Shown: positions 47,957 to 56,266 of the stretch, one piece after another | Numbering within the stretch: position 1 is the first letter of the stretch | How the letters are laid out: each line of letters begins with the position of its first letter | DNA from: JACROF01 sp964533055 | GTDB taxonomy: Bacteria > Patescibacteriota > Microgenomatia > Levybacterales > UBA12049 | NCBI GenBank assembly: GCA_964533055.1 | Contig: CAZHKZ010000002.1 | Span: 29,124 to 93,123 of the forward strand | Direction: 5' to 3' | DNA: 64,000 bases | Program-made: the position numbers and the translations under genes | Notes under the pieces: model-generated | What the model saw: only the letters and a program-made list of their open reading frames with translations | Databases searched by the model: none | Told to the model about the DNA's origin: nothing

Positions 47957-48044
47957 CTAGCTGTCTGTTTGCATTGCAAAGCATAGGCTTTGGTAGGCGG
48001 GTAACTCCTGGTAACTCGCTTCTCGTTATTGCTATACTGAATTT
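47957..48044. promoter_or_regulatory. Structured intergenic region with TGGTA repeats and promoter
   Basis: The gap holds a palindrome TTTGCA-T-TGCAAA (47968-47980), an overlapping hairpin CAAAGC-ATAG-GCTTTG (47977-47992), three GGTA boxes (TGGTA 47991, GGGTA 47999, TGGTA 48009, the last two 10 bases apart), and an extended -10 TGC-TATACT (48030-48038) ending 6 bases before the ATG at 48045. The boxes resemble those before mraZ. Confidence 0.55.
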
Positions 48045-48617
48045 ATGACTGGTCGTACACATGATCTAGCTGCATTTACAGCACTCAGCGCAGTTCTTGT
48101 TACATATGATATGCCACACATGACGCTTGCAACAGCACTTGTGGCTTTTAGCGTTAATATGATTGGAGGCCTTGCGCCAGACCTTGATCAGTCGACAGCC
48201 GCACTTTGGCGAAAGATGCGAGGAGGCAGTCTTATTGGCAAGATCATCTCACCTCTGATTGGTGGTCACCGATTTCTTTCACATTCTCTTATTGGTGTAG
48301 TAATAGCGGGTGTTATTGCACATATTGCACTTGGAATTATTGGGAAAGTGCTCTTGGTTGATATGGATATTATTTGGTGGTCATTTATGATTGGTTTTGT
48401 ATCGCATCTGATCATGGATCTTTTTACGCATGATGGTGTTCCACTTCTTTTTCCAATTCCAATGAGATTTGGAATCCCACCACTACGTTTCTTGCGCATG
48501 AAGACTGGAGGATTGGTGGAGAAATCATTTGTCTTTCCGGTCCTCATATTTCTTAATGGGGTAATTTACTACTACAATTACCCATATATACTTCAATTCC
48601 TTCGTCATTTGCAGTAG
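48045..48617 (+). CDS. YdjM-type membrane protein (predicted metal-dependent hydrolase)
   Basis: The 190-residue protein has about four membrane helices and the conserved polar motifs of the YdjM/DUF457 family: GRTHD at the N terminus, GGLAPDLDQ, GHRFLSHS, and LIMDLFTHDG. These His and Asp residues are thought to bind a metal. The biochemical role of the family is unknown; a link to membrane lipid or envelope metabolism is plausible. It starts the transcription unit leading into murE. Confidence 0.78.
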   Translation: MTGRTHDLAAFTALSAVLVTYDMPHMTLATALVAFSVNMIGGLAPDLDQSTAALWRKMRGGSLIGKIISPLIGGHRFLSHSLIGVVIAGVIAHIALGIIGKVLLVDMDIIWWSFMIGFVSHLIMDLFTHDGVPLLFPIPMRFGIPPLRFLRMKTGGLVEKSFVFPVLIFLNGVIYYYNYPYILQFLRHLQ

Positions 48618-48630
48618 AATCGATTTATAC

Positions 48631-49809
48631 ATGTTTCAAAAATGTAAAAATGTTTATCATCTCATGCGGACTTACTTGGCAGTAGTGTGGTATGGACGAC
48701 CATCAGACGGAATGACTATTGTGGGCGTGACTGGGACTGACGGTAAGACGACGACAGCGAGTATTCTTTATCATATGCTCAAAGCGCAGGGGCTCAAGGT
48801 TGCGCTTATCTCGACAGTTTCAGCGGTAATCGATGGAAAGGTTTACGACACTGGCTTCCATGTCTCGACTCCAGATGGGGTGATCCTACAATCATACATA
48901 AAGAAGGCAAGAGAAAAAGGCGTTACTCATCTTGTGCTTGAAGTTACCTCGCATTCGATAGACCAGCACCGCATTGCAGGGATTCACTTCACAGTTGGAG
49001 TGCTGACCAATATTAGTCGAGAGCACTTGGATTATCACAAAACCATGGCAGAGTACACGAAGACTAAGGTGAAGTTATTGAATAGTGCCTTAACTGCAGT
49101 GCTGAATAAAGACGATGATTCATATGAGAAAGTTCAAAAGTATCTGACTAACGAGTCGGTCCTCACTTATGGTCTCTCAAAGGTAGCAGATATCAACCCG
49201 CATACAATTGAATTCAAGACAGCACTAACTGGGGATTATAATAAGCGTAATATTCTGGCTGCACTCACAACTATTTCTGCGTTATCTCTTGATATGAAAA
49301 AGGCTATTGATTCACTCTCAAATTTTGTTCCACCAAAAGGGAGATCTGAGGTCGTCTATAACAAAGGGTTTACGGTCATAATTGACTTCGCGCATACGCC
49401 AGGTGCATTGAGGGAGTTGTTCTCATCACTCCATGCAAAGGGCAAGATTATTCATGTTTTTGGATGCGCTGGAAAACGCGATGTTGGGAAGAGGCCGCTT
49501 ATGGGGGAGGTGTCAAATACATTTGCAGATCACATTGTTTTAACGAGTGAGGATCCAAGGGGTGAGGATGTTAAAGAGATAAATAAACACATTAAGAAGG
49601 GGGTAACTCAGAAAGATATCGTTGAAATTGTGGATAGGCAGGAGGCCATTAATCATGCTATTTTAATTGCTAGGGCAGGAGATATTGTTGTAATAACAGG
49701 AAAGGGACACGAAGAGTCGTTAAACATCGATGGGCATGAGACGTTCTGGAGCGAGCATAAGGCAGTCAACATAGCTCTCAACCTAAAGGGGCTGAAAGCT
49801 GAGGACTGA
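48631..49809 (+). CDS. murE: UDP-MurNAc-tripeptide synthetase, lacking domain 1
   Basis: The 392-residue ligase has VTGTDGKTTT (P-loop, 33-42), EVTSHSIDQHRI, NISREHLDYHKTMAEYTKTK with the carbamylated-Lys position, DFAHTPGAL, and FGCAGKRDVGKRPLMG. It begins about 28 residues before the P-loop, so the N-terminal UDP-binding domain of standard MurE (about 490 residues) is missing. The amino-acid-selecting motif reads EDPR where meso-DAP enzymes have DNPR; the retained Arg is compatible with DAP but not decisive. Adds the third residue to the peptide stem. Confidence 0.87.
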   Translation: MFQKCKNVYHLMRTYLAVVWYGRPSDGMTIVGVTGTDGKTTTASILYHMLKAQGLKVALISTVSAVIDGKVYDTGFHVSTPDGVILQSYIKKAREKGVTHLVLEVTSHSIDQHRIAGIHFTVGVLTNISREHLDYHKTMAEYTKTKVKLLNSALTAVLNKDDDSYEKVQKYLTNESVLTYGLSKVADINPHTIEFKTALTGDYNKRNILAALTTISALSLDMKKAIDSLSNFVPPKGRSEVVYNKGFTVIIDFAHTPGALRELFSSLHAKGKIIHVFGCAGKRDVGKRPLMGEVSNTFADHIVLTSEDPRGEDVKEINKHIKKGVTQKDIVEIVDRQEAINHAILIARAGDIVVITGKGHEESLNIDGHETFWSEHKAVNIALNLKGLKAED

Positions 49810-49817
49810 AAACTGAT

Positions 49818-51242
49818 ATGAATAAGCCAAAACACATTCATTTTGTAGGAATTAAAGGAGTAGGTGTTACGCCATTAGCTATTATTGCAAAGGAAGCAGG
49901 TATCGCAGTAACAGGAAGTGATGTTGGAGAGAAGTTCATCACGGATGAAGCACTTGAGAAGTCTGGTATTTCTCCACTTGTTGGATTTGCAAAAGAACAT
50001 ATTTCGAAAAAGATAGATTTAGTGATTACGACTGGCGCACACGGTGGATATGACAATGTCGAGGTAGTTCAGGCAAAGAATCTCGGTATTCCTGTGCTTA
50101 CAAAGGGTGAAGCAGTTGGCGCTTATATGAAGGGCGAGCTACTCGAGAGGACATTCTCGGGTATTGCGATTGCGGGATCTCATGGAAAGACAACTACTTC
50201 AGGGATGATCGTGACAATGCTCAAGGCAAATGCGATGGATCCTTCATACGTAGTTGGAACTGGTAGTATTGGAGCCATCGATCTTCCAGGGCACTTAGGG
50301 AAGGGAAGATATTTTGTTGCAGAGTCTGATGAATATGCTACTGAACCAAAGCATGATCATAAGGCACAATTTCTGTGGCAGTATCCTCAGATTGCACTTT
50401 TTACCAACATTGAACACGATCACCCAGATATTTATCCCAAAATTGAGGACGTTATCAAGGTTTTTGGTGATTTTGTAGAGAATATTCCGAAAAATGGTTT
50501 GCTTATTGGTTGTGGTGATGATGAAGTAGTTTATACGCTTCTTCGTAATGCTAGAGTTAGGACTCTCTCATATGGTTTCTCTCCCAAAAATGATTATGTT
50601 CTTTCCCGAGTGCATGTCTCCGGAGCTCAGACTTTTTTCCATATCACGACAGCAGGTGTAGATCTTGGAGAATTTAGAATTGGTGTAATTGGAGAGCATA
50701 ACGCGCTCAATGCAGCTGGAGCAATTGTTGTTGGTTTTGAGTTGGGACTGACTATGGAGCAAATATCACAGGGACTGAGTAAATTCACCGGCTCAAAAAG
50801 AAGACTTGAGTATAGAGGCAAACTTGAGACAGGAGCGCATGTTTTTGATGATTATGCACATCATCCAACTGAAATCCGCCAGACTCTTAAGTCACTGAGA
50901 CTTCGTTTTCCAAAAGAGACGATTGTGGCAATATTTCAGCCACATACATATTCTCGAACCAAAGCTTTAATGAATGATTTTGTAAAGGCATTTCAAGACG
51001 CGAATGACGTGATCATTATTGATATTTTTCCATCAGCCAGGGAGGAGATCGATCCAACTATCTCATCTCAGCTACTTGCCTCTAAGCTTTCCATGTATCA
51101 TCCAGCTGCCTTTTATGCCCCATCAGTTCAAGATGCGATTCAACTTCTTCGCAAAGAAGATCTTCGTGATAATGTCGTAATTGTTTTTATGGGAGCAGGG
51201 GATATCTACAATGCCATTGATACATTGCCATTTGCTGCATAA
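49818..51242 (+). CDS. murC: UDP-N-acetylmuramate-L-alanine ligase
   Basis: The 474-residue Mur ligase has all three domains: HFVGIKGVGVT at the N terminus (UDP-binding Rossmann), GSHGKTTT (120-127) as P-loop, ESDEYATE, NIEHDHPDIYP, and FDDYAHHPTEI in the C-terminal domain. It adds L-Ala to UDP-MurNAc. A related enzyme, Mpl, shares these motifs; the position between murE and murA favours MurC. It starts nine bases after murE. Confidence 0.88.
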   Translation: MNKPKHIHFVGIKGVGVTPLAIIAKEAGIAVTGSDVGEKFITDEALEKSGISPLVGFAKEHISKKIDLVITTGAHGGYDNVEVVQAKNLGIPVLTKGEAVGAYMKGELLERTFSGIAIAGSHGKTTTSGMIVTMLKANAMDPSYVVGTGSIGAIDLPGHLGKGRYFVAESDEYATEPKHDHKAQFLWQYPQIALFTNIEHDHPDIYPKIEDVIKVFGDFVENIPKNGLLIGCGDDEVVYTLLRNARVRTLSYGFSPKNDYVLSRVHVSGAQTFFHITTAGVDLGEFRIGVIGEHNALNAAGAIVVGFELGLTMEQISQGLSKFTGSKRRLEYRGKLETGAHVFDDYAHHPTEIRQTLKSLRLRFPKETIVAIFQPHTYSRTKALMNDFVKAFQDANDVIIIDIFPSAREEIDPTISSQLLASKLSMYHPAAFYAPSVQDAIQLLRKEDLRDNVVIVFMGAGDIYNAIDTLPFAA

Positions 51243-51279
51243 GTGATAGGCAAAATATGCAAAAAAGTGACTTTCGAGG

Positions 51280-51285
51280 TATAAT
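51280..51285 (+). promoter_or_regulatory. -10 box of murA
   Basis: A perfect TATAAT ends 6 bases before the ATG at 51292; no TGN extension and no Shine-Dalgarno. A leaderless start is implied. Confidence 0.6.
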
Positions 51286-51291
51286 ACGCAG

Positions 51292-52623
51292 ATGGATAAA
51301 TATGTAGTCAATGGTACTAATTCGCTCAAAGGACGCATCGGTGTGTCTGGTGGTAAAAACGTAGCATTAAAAGCAATTGTGGCTGCGTGTCTTACCGATG
51401 AGCCTGTTATTATCAATAACCTCCCATTAATTTCAGATGTAACGGTTATGCTTGAGATTGTTCGTGAGCTCGGTGGAGAAGCTGTCGTTGAGGATCATAC
51501 TGTGACGATACGGATGAAAGAGTTTGCGAAAAGCCACATCACACTTGACCAGGCTGCACACATCAGAACCTCCTCAATGTTTTTAAGCCCACTTCTGATT
51601 AGGACAGGCAAAGCTATCGTTCCAAATCCAGGTGGTTGTCGTATTGGTGCGCGACCTATTGATAGAACTGTTGATGGCCTTATTAAAATGGGTGCTGCGA
51701 TTAATTACCAAAGCGATGACGGCTTCTTTTATGCAGAGACAACTGGTCTAACAGGTATTACCTATTCGTTTGATAAGAATACGCACACTGGGACTGAAAC
51801 TTTGATTATTGCATCAGTTCTTGCAAAAGGAACGACAGTCCTTAATAACGCAGCTGAGGAGCCAGAGATCAATGAGCTAATTGATCTTCTCAATGCGATG
51901 GGAGCAAATATAAAAAGAACAGGTGAGCGCACTATAGAAGTTGTTGGCGTAGATGTGTTACATGGAGCAACCTGTACTATTCTTCCAGATCGCAATGAAG
52001 TAGTGACCTGGGCCGTTGCTGCATATGTGACTAAAGGCGATATCTTTATCGAAGGAGCGGTGACTGCAGGGTTGGAGGAGTTTTTGGAAAAACTTGACGA
52101 AGCTGGTGCTAGCTATGAAGTTAGCGAAGATGGCATTCGCTTTTTCTATGAGAGGCCATTGAAGGCAACTCATATTGAAACTAGATATTACCCAGGCTTT
52201 ATGACTGATTGGCAGGCATCGTGGGCAGTGCTTATGACTCAAGCTCAAGGTGAGTCAATAATTCATGAGACTGTTTTTTCAAATAGGTTTGGCTATGTAA
52301 AAGAACTCAAGAAAATGGGCGCACATATTGTCTCTTACGATCCTGATGTTGCAGATCCTGAATCAGCCTACAATTTTGATATCGATGAAAAGAGTGGTAA
52401 GCACGCGATAAAGATAACTGGACCTTCAAATATGCATAATGCCATTCTTTCGATTTCAGATCTAAGAGCGGGTGCATCTTTAGTGATTGCGGCACTTGCT
52501 GCAACTGGTGAGACAACGATTCATGGCGTACATCTAATTGATAGAGGGTATGAGAAATTTGTTGATAAGTTGGTCTTGCTTGGTGCAAATGTTGTTCGTA
52601 CGAAGGATACGTATACTGAATGA
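51292..52623 (+). CDS. murA: UDP-N-acetylglucosamine 1-carboxyvinyltransferase
   Basis: The 443-residue protein has GGKNVALK (Lys22-Asn23, 20-27), the catalytic Cys116 in GGCRIGARPID, EEPEINELIDLL, and YYPGFMTDWQA. It catalyses the first committed step of peptidoglycan synthesis, adding enolpyruvate to UDP-GlcNAc. The Cys implies normal fosfomycin sensitivity at the active site. A Trp replaces the usual Met/Leu in PTDxQA. The stop overlaps the next start (ATGA). Confidence 0.92.
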   Translation: MDKYVVNGTNSLKGRIGVSGGKNVALKAIVAACLTDEPVIINNLPLISDVTVMLEIVRELGGEAVVEDHTVTIRMKEFAKSHITLDQAAHIRTSSMFLSPLLIRTGKAIVPNPGGCRIGARPIDRTVDGLIKMGAAINYQSDDGFFYAETTGLTGITYSFDKNTHTGTETLIIASVLAKGTTVLNNAAEEPEINELIDLLNAMGANIKRTGERTIEVVGVDVLHGATCTILPDRNEVVTWAVAAYVTKGDIFIEGAVTAGLEEFLEKLDEAGASYEVSEDGIRFFYERPLKATHIETRYYPGFMTDWQASWAVLMTQAQGESIIHETVFSNRFGYVKELKKMGAHIVSYDPDVADPESAYNFDIDEKSGKHAIKITGPSNMHNAILSISDLRAGASLVIAALAATGETTIHGVHLIDRGYEKFVDKLVLLGANVVRTKDTYTE

Positions 52624-53369
52624 AAATAGCAGCAGTTATATTGGCGGCCGGAAGAGGCAAGAGGATGAATCTTGTTGAAGATTTTAATAAAGTAACGTCA
52701 CTTCTCTCAAAAAAGCCAATTATTCTTCATATAGTTCAGTTCATGAAAAAACTCCCTATCTCGCAGTCCGTTATAGTAGTTGGCCATGCAAAAGAATCTG
52801 TGATGAATGCCCTGGTTGGGGAGGATGTTTCATTTGCAGTTCAAACAGAGCAGCTTGGAACGGGTGATGCGCTCGCTGTTGCGCTGCCTGAGCTTCACTC
52901 AGATATCACTGAAGTGCTAGTAGTGTATGGAGATGACGCAGTTTTTTACAACGATAAGCATCTCCCGATTATAAGTTCATTATTTGAGAAGCATGAGAGA
53001 TCAGGAGCTGCTATTACCTTTCTTACTATCACTCAGGATGATCCAACTGGTCTTGGGAGAATAGTTAGACTTGAGGATGGACATATCCAGGCAATAGTTG
53101 AGGAGAAAGATGCAACAGATGAGCAAAGACAGATAACAGAGATTAATCCAGGCTGTTTTCTTTTCAAAGTTGAGTCTCTAAAAAAATATCTCCCACTGGT
53201 TGAAAAAAGTCCAACAACGGGTGAATATTACCTTACTAGCTTAATTGACGTCGCACTTCGACATGGCGAATTAGTTGAGACAGTTCGTGGTGGGAAGATG
53301 ATGTGGAGAGGTGTTAATACGCCAGAAGAACTAGTAATTGCTGAGCAGATGCTGAAAGAGATGATATAG
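52620..53369 (+). CDS. GlmU-type uridylyltransferase domain alone
   Basis: The 249-residue nucleotidyltransferase has VILAAGRGKRM, QTEQLGTGDALAVAL, VVYGDDAVF, a GLGRIVR segment, INPGCFLF and NTPEEL, matching the N-terminal half of GlmU. The C-terminal hexapeptide acetyltransferase half is absent. It would make UDP-GlcNAc from UTP and GlcNAc-1-phosphate, supplying murA directly upstream. A GNAT gene follows after two bases and could supply the missing acetyl transfer. Other sugar-1-phosphate substrates are possible. Confidence 0.8.
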   Translation: MKIAAVILAAGRGKRMNLVEDFNKVTSLLSKKPIILHIVQFMKKLPISQSVIVVGHAKESVMNALVGEDVSFAVQTEQLGTGDALAVALPELHSDITEVLVVYGDDAVFYNDKHLPIISSLFEKHERSGAAITFLTITQDDPTGLGRIVRLEDGHIQAIVEEKDATDEQRQITEINPGCFLFKVESLKKYLPLVEKSPTTGEYYLTSLIDVALRHGELVETVRGGKMMWRGVNTPEELVIAEQMLKEMI

Positions 53370-53371
53370 CT

Positions 53372-53818
53372 ATGGTTAAAAAGACTGCAATAATTGAAGA
53401 GGTAAGAGAGTTTAGCGTAGAAGTAGCAGGTGCAGTACGAAGTCTAACTTCACAACTTGGACAAGATTCACAAGAATTAGACGATGAATCAATTAAAGAA
53501 ATAATTGATTCTCCAGTTACACACCTCTACTTCGCTCGATTGAGCGAAACGCATGAAATTGTCGGCATGGTCACCCTGTCGGTGTTTAGAATTCCATATA
53601 GAAGAAGAGCCTGGATTGATGACATTGTTGTTGATCAGATGCATAGGAATAATGGTTTTGGTGTTCAGCTTTTGAAGTATGCGATGGAGATGGCAAAAGA
53701 AAAGCATGCAAAGATTTTAGACCTTACCTCACAACCAGTGAGAGTCTCTGCGAACAAGCTCTATTTAAGCCTTGGATTTAAAATGCGCGAGACAAATGTC
53801 TACAGATTTGATCTTTAG
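53372..53818 (+). CDS. GNAT-family N-acetyltransferase
   Basis: The 148-residue protein has a standard GNAT core: WIDDIVVDQMHRNNGFGVQL (acetyl-CoA loop, about 87-106), then LDLTSQPVRVSANKLYLSLGF. It is close in size to eukaryotic glucosamine-6-phosphate acetyltransferase (GNA1). Context (uridylyltransferase upstream, glmS downstream) suggests it acetylates a glucosamine phosphate, but the motif set is also that of GNAT proteins of unknown substrate. Confidence 0.8.
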   Translation: MVKKTAIIEEVREFSVEVAGAVRSLTSQLGQDSQELDDESIKEIIDSPVTHLYFARLSETHEIVGMVTLSVFRIPYRRRAWIDDIVVDQMHRNNGFGVQLLKYAMEMAKEKHAKILDLTSQPVRVSANKLYLSLGFKMRETNVYRFDL

Positions 53819-53826
53819 GATATAAT

Positions 53827-54471
53827 TTGAAAACTACACTTCTTCTCGATATTGATTCCACGGTATTTGATACTACCTCATACAAGCGCTCACTTGCTGA
53901 AGCGTTAGGGTCAGAATTAGGCTTCGAAAAAGTATCTGAGTTTGAGATTGCTTTTCGAAAAGCTATGCAAAACACTTTACAGAGCTGCTCTTATTTTGAT
54001 CCTGCATTTTTTATAAAAGAAATGTATGGAGTAAGACGAAGAGATACTACTCTTGAAGTACTTGATGAAATTTTTTGGAGTGACACACTCTTTACCAACA
54101 AGCTCTATCCTGATGTTGTTGATTTCTTGACTGAGCTTTCCTCAAGCGATACTGTACTTTTAGCAATTCATTCAACGGGAGATCTGAAACATCAAAGAAA
54201 GAAAATCCAGCAGATTCTCCATTTTTTTAAAGATGAGAACATCCATATCTTTAGAGATAAAATTGCGGTTATTGAGAACACTCTAAAGCAATACAGCGAT
54301 GATAACGTTATCATTATTGATGATCGTGAAGATGTACTGCGTGCAGCAAAATTAGTTCGAAAAAATGTTCAGACTGTATTAATTGTCAGAGAAGTGGAAT
54401 CATTGCCAAAATCAGAGGAAGTTTCCATGGTTTCTAACTCGCTTTCTGATATAATCACACTCATAGACTGA
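53827..54471 (+). CDS. HAD-superfamily hydrolase
   Basis: The start is TTG 53827, eight bases after the previous stop, with AGGA at 53817-53820 as ribosome site; a later start would remove the catalytic motif. The 214-residue protein has HAD motif I DIDST (Asp8, Asp10), a cap-like helical insertion, the Ser/Thr motif IHSTG, and IIIDDRED as the metal-binding motif IV. Substrate unknown; sugar phosphates are possible given the neighbours. Confidence 0.75.
   Translation: MKTTLLLDIDSTVFDTTSYKRSLAEALGSELGFEKVSEFEIAFRKAMQNTLQSCSYFDPAFFIKEMYGVRRRDTTLEVLDEIFWSDTLFTNKLYPDVVDFLTELSSSDTVLLAIHSTGDLKHQRKKIQQILHFFKDENIHIFRDKIAVIENTLKQYSDDNVIIIDDREDVLRAAKLVRKNVQTVLIVREVESLPKSEEVSMVSNSLSDIITLID
54447..54455 (+). 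promoter_or_regulatory. Extended -10 promoter of glmS
   Basis: TGA-TATAAT lies inside the end of the HAD gene, 20 bases before the glmS ATG, which would give a leader of about 13 bases. No clear ribosome site is seen in it. Confidence 0.5.
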
Positions 54472-54475
54472 TCAT

Positions 54476-56242
54476 ATGTGTGGAATTTTTGGATATATTG
54501 GCAATAAAAATAATGCGGCTTCACTTGTGCTTGAGGGGCTCAAGCTTCTAGAATATAGAGGATATGATTCCTGGGGCGTTGCAGTTAAAGTTGATAGTTC
54601 GATTAAGGTCGATAAACATATCGGGAAGATCGGTCATGCACAAGTCAATCTTCCTGCGAGCTCTTTTGGCATCGGGCATACTCGTTGGGCAACTCATGGC
54701 GGAGTAACTGATGTAAACGCTCATCCTCATACAGACTGCAAGCAACAGATCGCAGTCATTCACAATGGAATTATCGAGAACTTTGAAGAGATCAAAGAAT
54801 CTCTGATTCAGAAAGGCCATATATTTATTTCTGAGACTGATACTGAAGTTCTTCCTCATCTTATTGAAGAAAACCTCAAGACAATGGATTTTGAGCAGTC
54901 TGTTCGACAAGCTTTTAATAGTCTAAAAGGCATGAATGCTGTGGTAGTTGCCTATGCTCCATCGAGTGAGATAATTGCCGCTAAAACTGGATCACCGCTT
55001 GTAATTGGAATTGGTGAAGATGAGCTTTTTGTTGCATCAGATGCATCTGCTATCGTAAGTCACACAAAAAATGTGATTTTTCTTCACGATCATCAGATGG
55101 CGATTCTCAATAAAAATGTTCGGATAATTGATCTAGCAACTGGGGCTGCGAAAGAGTTAATAATTGAGAAGTTGTCATGGGAATTTGAAGATTCTCAAAA
55201 AGGTGAGTTCGATCATTTCATCTTGAAGGAGATACATGAGGAGCCATTAGTAATAGAGAATATTGCTTTGACTAAGGCCGAGACGACGAAAGATCTGGCT
55301 TCGCTCATTGATAAAGCATTTGGGACATTTATGCTTGCGTGCGGATCAGCATCGTATGCTGGAATTGCAGCGACATATATGTTCTCAAAAATTGCTAAGA
55401 AGCACATCAATTTCGTTATTGGATCCGAGTATAAATACTTTCAAGATTTTATTACTAGCAAAACACTTCTCATTCCAATTTCACAAAGCGGTGAGTCTAT
55501 TGATGTGATAGAGCCTGTAATGAAGATGAAAGAGGAAAAAGGTGTCACTGTCGCATCCATAGTAAATACACTAGGCTCAACACTTTATCGCGCCTCAGAT
55601 TTTAGAGCAATGTTGGAGTGCGGCCAGGAGAAGTCAGTTGCTGCTACAAAATCTTTTATCGCAATGCTCTCAATGATCTTGCTCACTGCATACACAGTCG
55701 CAGATGAACAGGCAAAGGGCCAGGAATTGCTACGTGCTGCTGCAAAGGATATTAAAACAATCTTAGAAGCAGACTCAGTTGAGAAAATAAAAGCAGTTGC
55801 ACAAGTTCTTAGAGAACAAAAGCACATTTATATTATCGGAAGGGGTGTTTCTTTTGCGGGAGCACTTGAAGCAACACTTAAGATTAAAGAAGCAGCATGT
55901 ATTCATGCGGAGGCATTTCCCGGCGGAGAGTTAAAGCACGGAGTTATGGCTCTCATTGAAGAGGGTACGCCTTGTATTGTCTTTGCACCAAGTGATGAGA
56001 CATATGATGAGATTATTTCAAATGCTCAGGAAGTAAAGGCAAGAGGTGGATATATTATTGGTATCGGCCCAAGAAATAATAAAGTTTTTGATAGTCATCT
56101 TAAGACAGCAGACATTGGCGATGCTACACTTTTGTCTCAAGTTGTTTACTCACATCTCCTAGCATATTATCTCGCATTGGCTTGTGGTATAGAAGATGTC
56201 GATAAACCACGTAATCTTGCTAAAAGTGTTACGGTCAAATAA
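54476..56242 (+). CDS. glmS: Glutamine-fructose-6-phosphate aminotransferase (isomerising)
   Basis: The 588-residue enzyme starts MCGIFGYIG with the nucleophile Cys2, followed by LEYRGYDSWG and GHTRWATHGG of the glutaminase domain (to about 235). Two SIS domains follow with SQSGESID, KSFIAML, and FPGGELKHG, ending LAKSVTVK as in other GlmS proteins. It makes glucosamine-6-phosphate, the entry to UDP-GlcNAc. It is slightly shorter than E. coli GlmS (609). Confidence 0.94.
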   Translation: MCGIFGYIGNKNNAASLVLEGLKLLEYRGYDSWGVAVKVDSSIKVDKHIGKIGHAQVNLPASSFGIGHTRWATHGGVTDVNAHPHTDCKQQIAVIHNGIIENFEEIKESLIQKGHIFISETDTEVLPHLIEENLKTMDFEQSVRQAFNSLKGMNAVVVAYAPSSEIIAAKTGSPLVIGIGEDELFVASDASAIVSHTKNVIFLHDHQMAILNKNVRIIDLATGAAKELIIEKLSWEFEDSQKGEFDHFILKEIHEEPLVIENIALTKAETTKDLASLIDKAFGTFMLACGSASYAGIAATYMFSKIAKKHINFVIGSEYKYFQDFITSKTLLIPISQSGESIDVIEPVMKMKEEKGVTVASIVNTLGSTLYRASDFRAMLECGQEKSVAATKSFIAMLSMILLTAYTVADEQAKGQELLRAAAKDIKTILEADSVEKIKAVAQVLREQKHIYIIGRGVSFAGALEATLKIKEAACIHAEAFPGGELKHGVMALIEEGTPCIVFAPSDETYDEIISNAQEVKARGGYIIGIGPRNNKVFDSHLKTADIGDATLLSQVVYSHLLAYYLALACGIEDVDKPRNLAKSVTVK

Positions 56243-56266
56243 TTTTCGCTCTTTTAATAAATTTTT

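Noticed and set aside
53821..53826. TATAAT before the HAD hydrolase gene as a promoter
   Set aside because: It directly abuts the TTG start; transcription from it would miss the start codon. AGGA upstream and the short gap suggest reinitiation from the previous gene.
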